Source: Achromobacter sp. HZ34
GTDB lineage: Bacteria; Pseudomonadota; Gammaproteobacteria; Burkholderiales; Burkholderiaceae_B
Assembly: GCF_002209485.1 (NCBI RefSeq)
Contig: NZ_NJIX01000001.1
Span: 744,001-808,000, forward strand
Direction of reading: 5' to 3'
DNA: 64,000 nucleotides
Shown here: positions 60,031-64,000 of the stretch, piece by piece
Layout: each line of letters begins with the position of its first letter
Position numbering within the stretch: position 1 is the stretch's first letter
The notes under the pieces: model-generated
Told to the model about the DNA's origin: nothing
What the model saw: the letters and a program-made list of their open reading frames with translations, nothing else
Database searches by the model: none
Position numbers and translations under genes: made by a program

Positions 60031-62724
60031 CTAGTCCTCGGGCTTGAAATCCAGCGCCTTCATGGCGGGACGCACGTCCTGCGGGGTGTAGTCGTCCCAA
60101 GGGGAATCGGCAACGTCCATCCTGTCCTGGATATTGGAGATCGTCCACTGCGCGGCGCTTTTCAGCTTTTTCAACTCCTCCCAGGTGATGGGAACGGAGA
60201 CCCCCAGGCCGGGGCGGGAACGCGCGGACCAGGCGGCCACCGTGGTGGCGCCGAAACCATTGCGCAGGTAGTCGACGAAGATGCGGCCGACGCGATTCTT
60301 CGGGCCGCTCTTGGCGACGAAGATATCGGGCAGCGTCTTGGCCAGATGGCGGGTCACCGCGGCCGAGAAGTCCTTGATGGTGTCCCAGCCATATTGTTTG
60401 CGTAGCGGCACGACCACATGCAGGCCCTTGCCACCGCTGGTCTTCAGCCAGGCCTTCAGTCCCATCTCGTCCAGCAGGGTATGGACCAGCTGCGTAGCCT
60501 GCACCACCTGTGGCCACGTCACGCCTTCACCGGGGTCCAGGTCGAACAGCATGCGGTCGGGGGTGTCGATGGCGGTATGGACGGCATTCCAGGTGTGGAA
60601 TTCCACCGTGTTCATCTGCACGGCCGACATGATGGCCGTGGGGGTGGGGACTTCCAGCAGCGGCGGGTGTTCGGGGTACAGCGACTGGGGCAGATCACGC
60701 ACCTCCGGCATGGGAGCTTCCAGGTGCTTCTGGAAGAACAGTTGGTGATCGATGCCCTGCGGCGCCCGCACCAGCGACACCGGGCGCTGGTCCAGATGCT
60801 TGAGCAGCAAGGGCGCCACCAGGCCGTAGAAACGTGCCAGGTCGAGCTTGGTGATACCCGTGCTGGTGTCGATGACCCGGTCAGGGTGCGTCAAGCGCAG
60901 GCCTTTGCTTGACGATGCTTTGCTTGACGATGTCTTGCTTGACGATGCTTTGCCCGCCGTAGTCTTGCGCGTTGCAGCGTTGTCGGCCGCGGCATCGCTT
61001 TCCGGCACCTTGCTTGCCGACTTGCTGCCGCCAGTCGCGGCGGCCTTGGCCTTGGGCGCGGGCTTCGTCTGGGCGACGGGGACCTTCAGGTCCGCGGCGA
61101 CGGCCGCACGTTCGCGGGTGATGGCGCTGGCCGGTTTGTCTTCGCGCAGGCCTTTGAACACAGCATGCCGGACGTGTCCGCCGTCGGTCCACGCGCCGAA
61201 CGCGACCTCCGCCACTTGCTCGGGTTTCACCCAGTGCACCGCTCGCTCGGCCGGTTTGCCGGAAAGCGCCGCCGGCGCCTTGTCCGTCTCCATCGGCGCC
61301 AGGCGCTTGTATACCCGGTCCAGCGTGGCATCGTCGAAGCCCGTTCCCACCTTGCCGGCATAACGCAACGACCCATCCTTCTCGTTGACCGCCAGCAGCA
61401 AGGCGCCCAAGCCACGCCGGCTGCCCTGCGGCGGGGTGTAGCCGACGATGACGAATTCCTGCCGCTGGCCGCACTTGATCTTGATCCAGGCGGCCGAACG
61501 GCGCGAAACATAAGTGGACTCGCGCCGCTTGCCGATCAGGCCTTCGAACCCCATCTGGCAGGCCGAAGCCGCCAGGTCGCCCGGCGGTGCATCGAAGGTC
61601 TCGCTGAAGCGCAGCGGCTCGCCCGGACCTCGTTCCAGGACTTTGGCCAACCAGCCGCGGCGTTCCTCCTGCGGTACCGTGCGCAGGTCGCGGCCGCTCA
61701 GGTACGGGGCATCGAACAGGTAGTACACGATGCCGGTCGTCCGATCGCTGTCGAAGGCGTTCTGCAGGGCCTGGAAATTGGGACGGCCCTCGGCGTCCGG
61801 GACGACGATCTCGCCGTCCAGCCAGCCATCGGTGATCGGCAGTTGCGCCAGGGACTGCGCCAGGTGCGGCAGGCGCGCGGTCCAGTCGTGGCCGTTGCGG
61901 GTGTACAGGCGTACCTTGCCATGGTCGATATGGGCGAGGATGCGGTAGCCGTCGAACTTCAGTTCGTAGAGCCATTCGTCGCCCGTGGGGGGCTTGCCGG
62001 CGTACAGCGTCGCCAGTTGCGGCTGGAGGGTTGCCGGCAGTTTTGCGGCCACGCCTGGGAGATCGGTCGCTGCGGGTGCCGCCGCCACGTCTGCCGAGGC
62101 GCGCTTGATCTGCTTCGTTTGACTGGCAGACTTGCCCTTGGCGGGGGCCGGCTTGCCCTTCGCTGGCGCCGGCTTTTCCCGCAACGGGACGACGCTGTCG
62201 GGCATCTGGTCGACCACGCTGAACTCGTGGTCGGTGCGCGCCTCGTCGTCCTTTTCCTTGATCAATAGCCAGGGCGGCTGCTTGTCCGACTTGCCTTTCA
62301 TCCGCACCAGGGCCCAGCGGCCGTGCAGCTTGACCCCGTGCAGGTCGAACTTCAGGTGCCCCTCGCGGTACCCTTTGCGCGCGTCCACCAGCGGCGTCCA
62401 CGTGCCTTCATCCCAGATGATGACCTTGCCCGCGCCGTAATGGCCTTCCGGTATGGTGCCCTCGAACTGGTTATAGGCGAGGGGGTGGTCTTCCACCTGC
62501 ACGGCCATGCGCTTGACGGTGGGGTCCAGGGACGGGCCCTTGGGCACCGCCCAGCTTTTCATGGCGCCGTCCAGTTCCAGGCGAAAGTCATAGTGCAGGC
62601 GCGATGCCCAGTGCTTCTGGACCACGAAGACCGGTGCCTCGGGATTCGACTCGCCGCCGCTGGCCGGCTCCGTGGTGGCCTTGAAGTCGCGTTTGGCGCG
62701 ATAGGTCTGCAGGGTATCGGCCAT
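60031..62724 (-). CDS. ligD: ATP-dependent DNA ligase D (NHEJ)
   Basis: An 897-residue multidomain repair protein with the order phosphoesterase, ligase, polymerase, as in Pseudomonas. The 3'-phosphoesterase domain (about 10-165) has HYDFRLE (44-50) and EGHYGAG; a Lys/Pro/Ala linker follows. The ligase domain (about 225-550) has the AMP-accepting Lys256 in YELKFDGYR and WLDGEIVV, then the OB-fold with QEFVIVGY. After a Ser/Lys-rich linker (about 560-607) the primase-polymerase domain (608-897) has FDLDPGEG with metal Asp728 and Asp730. With Ku it seals double-strand breaks without homology. It starts 3 bp after the ku stop. The linker holds a 15-bp repeat. Confidence 0.95.
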   Translation of the reverse strand: MADTLQTYRAKRDFKATTEPASGGESNPEAPVFVVQKHWASRLHYDFRLELDGAMKSWAVPKGPSLDPTVKRMAVQVEDHPLAYNQFEGTIPEGHYGAGKVIIWDEGTWTPLVDARKGYREGHLKFDLHGVKLHGRWALVRMKGKSDKQPPWLLIKEKDDEARTDHEFSVVDQMPDSVVPLREKPAPAKGKPAPAKGKSASQTKQIKRASADVAAAPAATDLPGVAAKLPATLQPQLATLYAGKPPTGDEWLYELKFDGYRILAHIDHGKVRLYTRNGHDWTARLPHLAQSLAQLPITDGWLDGEIVVPDAEGRPNFQALQNAFDSDRTTGIVYYLFDAPYLSGRDLRTVPQEERRGWLAKVLERGPGEPLRFSETFDAPPGDLAASACQMGFEGLIGKRRESTYVSRRSAAWIKIKCGQRQEFVIVGYTPPQGSRRGLGALLLAVNEKDGSLRYAGKVGTGFDDATLDRVYKRLAPMETDKAPAALSGKPAERAVHWVKPEQVAEVAFGAWTDGGHVRHAVFKGLREDKPASAITRERAAVAADLKVPVAQTKPAPKAKAAATGGSKSASKVPESDAAADNAATRKTTAGKASSSKTSSSKASSSKGLRLTHPDRVIDTSTGITKLDLARFYGLVAPLLLKHLDQRPVSLVRAPQGIDHQLFFQKHLEAPMPEVRDLPQSLYPEHPPLLEVPTPTAIMSAVQMNTVEFHTWNAVHTAIDTPDRMLFDLDPGEGVTWPQVVQATQLVHTLLDEMGLKAWLKTSGGKGLHVVVPLRKQYGWDTIKDFSAAVTRHLAKTLPDIFVAKSGPKNRVGRIFVDYLRNGFGATTVAAWSARSRPGLGVSVPITWEELKKLKSAAQWTISNIQDRMDVADSPWDDYTPQDVRPAMKALDFKPED
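60906..60950. repeat. 15-bp tandem repeat in the ligD linker
   Basis: Three units of TGCTTGACGATGCTT (middle unit ends GTCT) at 60906-60920, 60921-60935 and 60936-60950, in frame, coding the Ser-Lys-rich repeats between ligase and polymerase domains. Confidence 0.85.
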
Positions 62725-62727
62725 GGA

Positions 62728-63777
62728 TCACGCCGCCTTGCGGGACGTCCCCGCCGAAGCCGTTTTGGCGCTGCGCTTCTTCGCGGTTTTCTTTGCCGCC
62801 TTGGCCGGCGTCTTGCGCGCCGCCGCGGCGGTCTCACCCGCCTTTTTCGGCGCGGCCTTGGCCTTCGTCGCCGTCTTGCGAGCCGGAGCCTTGGCCTCCT
62901 CGTCCTCTGCGCTGTCCTCGCTGGCAGCCTTGCGCGACTGGGACGTCCCGCCTGCCTTGGCGCCGCCCCCCTTACCGCCCTTCAGGCTCTGGCGCAGCAG
63001 CGCTGTCAGATCAATCACGTTGTCGCCATGCGCGGGGGCGTCTTCCTCGGGCTCGAATACCTGTTCGGTCTGGCCGGCCTTGGCGCGTTTCTCTACCAGA
63101 CCCATGATGGCCTCGCGGAACTCGTCCTTGAACTCATCCGGATCCCACTTGCCGCTCATATCGTCCACCAGCATGCGCGCCATCTTCAATTCGGCGGCGC
63201 TGGGCGACATGTTTTTGGCACCGGCCTTGGGCAAGTCCAACTCTTCCATGGGTTTGATCTCGTCGCCCCAGCGCATCAGATTCAACACCAGGCCATCGCC
63301 GGCGGGGATCAGCGCCGCCAGGTGCTGCTTGGTCTGGATCACCACCTTGGCGATGGCGATTTTCTCCGACTTGGCCAAGGTGTCGCGCAACAAGGCGTAC
63401 ACCTTCTGCCCCTTGTTGATCGGCGCCACGTAGTACGGACGCTCCAGGTACACGAAAGGCACGGCGCCGGCTTCGACGAAACGCAGGATCTCGATGGTCT
63501 GCGTCGTGCGGGGGTAGGCTTCCTCGATCTCGTCCGGCGAGATGATGACGTACTGCCCATTTTCGTATTCCACGCCCTTGACGATGTTCTCGCGGTCGAT
63601 TTCGCGGCCGGTGCGCTTGTTGATGCGCTTGTAGCCCACCGGGTCCATGGTGCGCTTGTCCAGCCAGTCGAAATCCACCCCGGATTCACGGGTGGCGGTA
63701 TGCAGGCCCACGGGGATGTGGACCAGGCCGAAGGAGATGGCGCCCTTCCAGAGGGTGCGGGATGCGGTGCCAGCCAT
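62728..63777 (-). CDS. ku: Non-homologous end-joining protein Ku
   Basis: A 349-residue bacterial Ku. The beta-barrel core (about 1-260) shows MAGTASRTLWKGAISFGLVH, YKRINKRTGREIDRENIVKG and LNLMRWGDEIKPMEEL, all typical. The C-terminal 80 residues are a Lys/Ala-rich tail (KAAPKKAGETAAAARKTPAK, and on), longer than in the shortest Ku proteins and expected to bind DNA. ATG 63777 has CGGAG upstream; the ATG at 63867 would add an unlikely leader. Encoded just before ligD and co-transcribed; the dimer threads onto DNA ends and recruits LigD. Confidence 0.95.
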   Translation of the reverse strand: MAGTASRTLWKGAISFGLVHIPVGLHTATRESGVDFDWLDKRTMDPVGYKRINKRTGREIDRENIVKGVEYENGQYVIISPDEIEEAYPRTTQTIEILRFVEAGAVPFVYLERPYYVAPINKGQKVYALLRDTLAKSEKIAIAKVVIQTKQHLAALIPAGDGLVLNLMRWGDEIKPMEELDLPKAGAKNMSPSAAELKMARMLVDDMSGKWDPDEFKDEFREAIMGLVEKRAKAGQTEQVFEPEEDAPAHGDNVIDLTALLRQSLKGGKGGGAKAGGTSQSRKAASEDSAEDEEAKAPARKTATKAKAAPKKAGETAAAARKTPAKAAKKTAKKRSAKTASAGTSRKAA

Positions 63778-63937
63778 GACGATGCTCCGAGGGGGAGAAG
63801 GAGACGCCAGAAATAGCAGGAAATGTGCCCAAGCGGGCAAGGAGCGCTCTCGGTAGCGCTGGAACATGCGCTACGGCATGAACTTTGCGCTACGCTTGCG
63901 GCGTGGCGGCATCAGTGCCGCGACAAGGAGTTCCATC

Positions 63938-64000
63938 ATGCAGAAACGATCCGACCCGCTACGACCCGTTCCCCGCCGCGCCGCCGCCTGGTGCGTCGCC
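63938..64000 (+). CDS. Unidentified gene, 5' end only
   Basis: ATG 63938 is preceded by AAGGAG seven bases upstream, and the frame stays open to the window edge (21 codons: MQKRSDPLRPVPRRAAAWCV, then Ala). The Arg-rich start followed by Ala/Trp/Cys/Val could be the beginning of a signal or membrane segment. It is divergent from ku. Too short to identify. Confidence 0.5.
   Translation, partial: MQKRSDPLRPVPRRAAAWCVA

Overview
The window looks like chromosomal DNA of a high-GC betaproteobacterium of the family Alcaligenaceae, most likely Bordetella or a close relative such as Achromobacter. The evidence is indirect: strong G/C third-position bias, four orphan Bug-type (TctC) periplasmic receptors, many LysR regulators each beside a small catabolic operon, and Pseudomonas-type domain order in LigD. 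No rRNA, tRNA, CRISPR array or insertion sequence was seen. The genus is an inference.

Layout. 1-3.5 kb: the end of a GlxA-type regulator gene (cut by the left edge), an MFS transporter, and a tyrosine recombinase gene whose start overlaps the transporter's stop. 3.5-10.5 kb: a hydantoinase/oxoprolinase pair (hyuA-hyuB) with a divergent LysR gene, an old-yellow-enzyme reductase and a Bug receptor. 10.8-22.4 kb: a divergent locus around a GntR/FCD regulator. Leftward run a complete peptide-type ABC importer and a dimethylformamidase-like hydrolase; rightward run a class III aminotransferase and a split transketolase. Both arms carry the same operator-like sequence about 32-35 bp before the first start codon, so they look like one regulon of unknown substrate. 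22.4-29 kb: a pyruvate-oxidase-like ThDP enzyme, then a DUF2946 protein, TonB-dependent receptor and PepSY membrane protein (metal uptake). 29-33.3 kb: Bug receptor, LysR gene and CocE/NonD hydrolase.

33.3-41 kb: a triple 104-bp intergenic repeat, an exported argininosuccinate-lyase homologue with altered catalytic-loop residues, D-lactate dehydrogenase preceded by 12-bp-spaced TGCATATT repeats, a ribbon-helix-helix protein, a GMC oxidoreductase with a Tat-exported small subunit, and a PfpI-like protein. 41-46.5 kb: an MHS transporter, acetylpolyamine-amidohydrolase-like and LysR operon; then copD, copC and a tiny His/Asp-rich lipoprotein. 46.5-55 kb: LysR, enolase-superfamily enzyme, two Bug receptors, an AraC regulator, NIPSNAP protein, lactate permease and an SDR dehydrogenase. 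55-60 kb: a SoxC-type sulfite dehydrogenase with its cytochrome c, and a sulfonate-type ABC importer. 60-64 kb: the NHEJ pair ligD-ku and the start of one more gene at the right edge.

Taken together this is an accessory, catabolism-rich stretch made of small independently regulated units for uptake and oxidation of organic acids, amides, amines and sulfonates. The strongest unexplained signal is the GntR-centred locus at 10.8-22.4 kb. Function assignments rest on motif recognition by eye; no database search was run.
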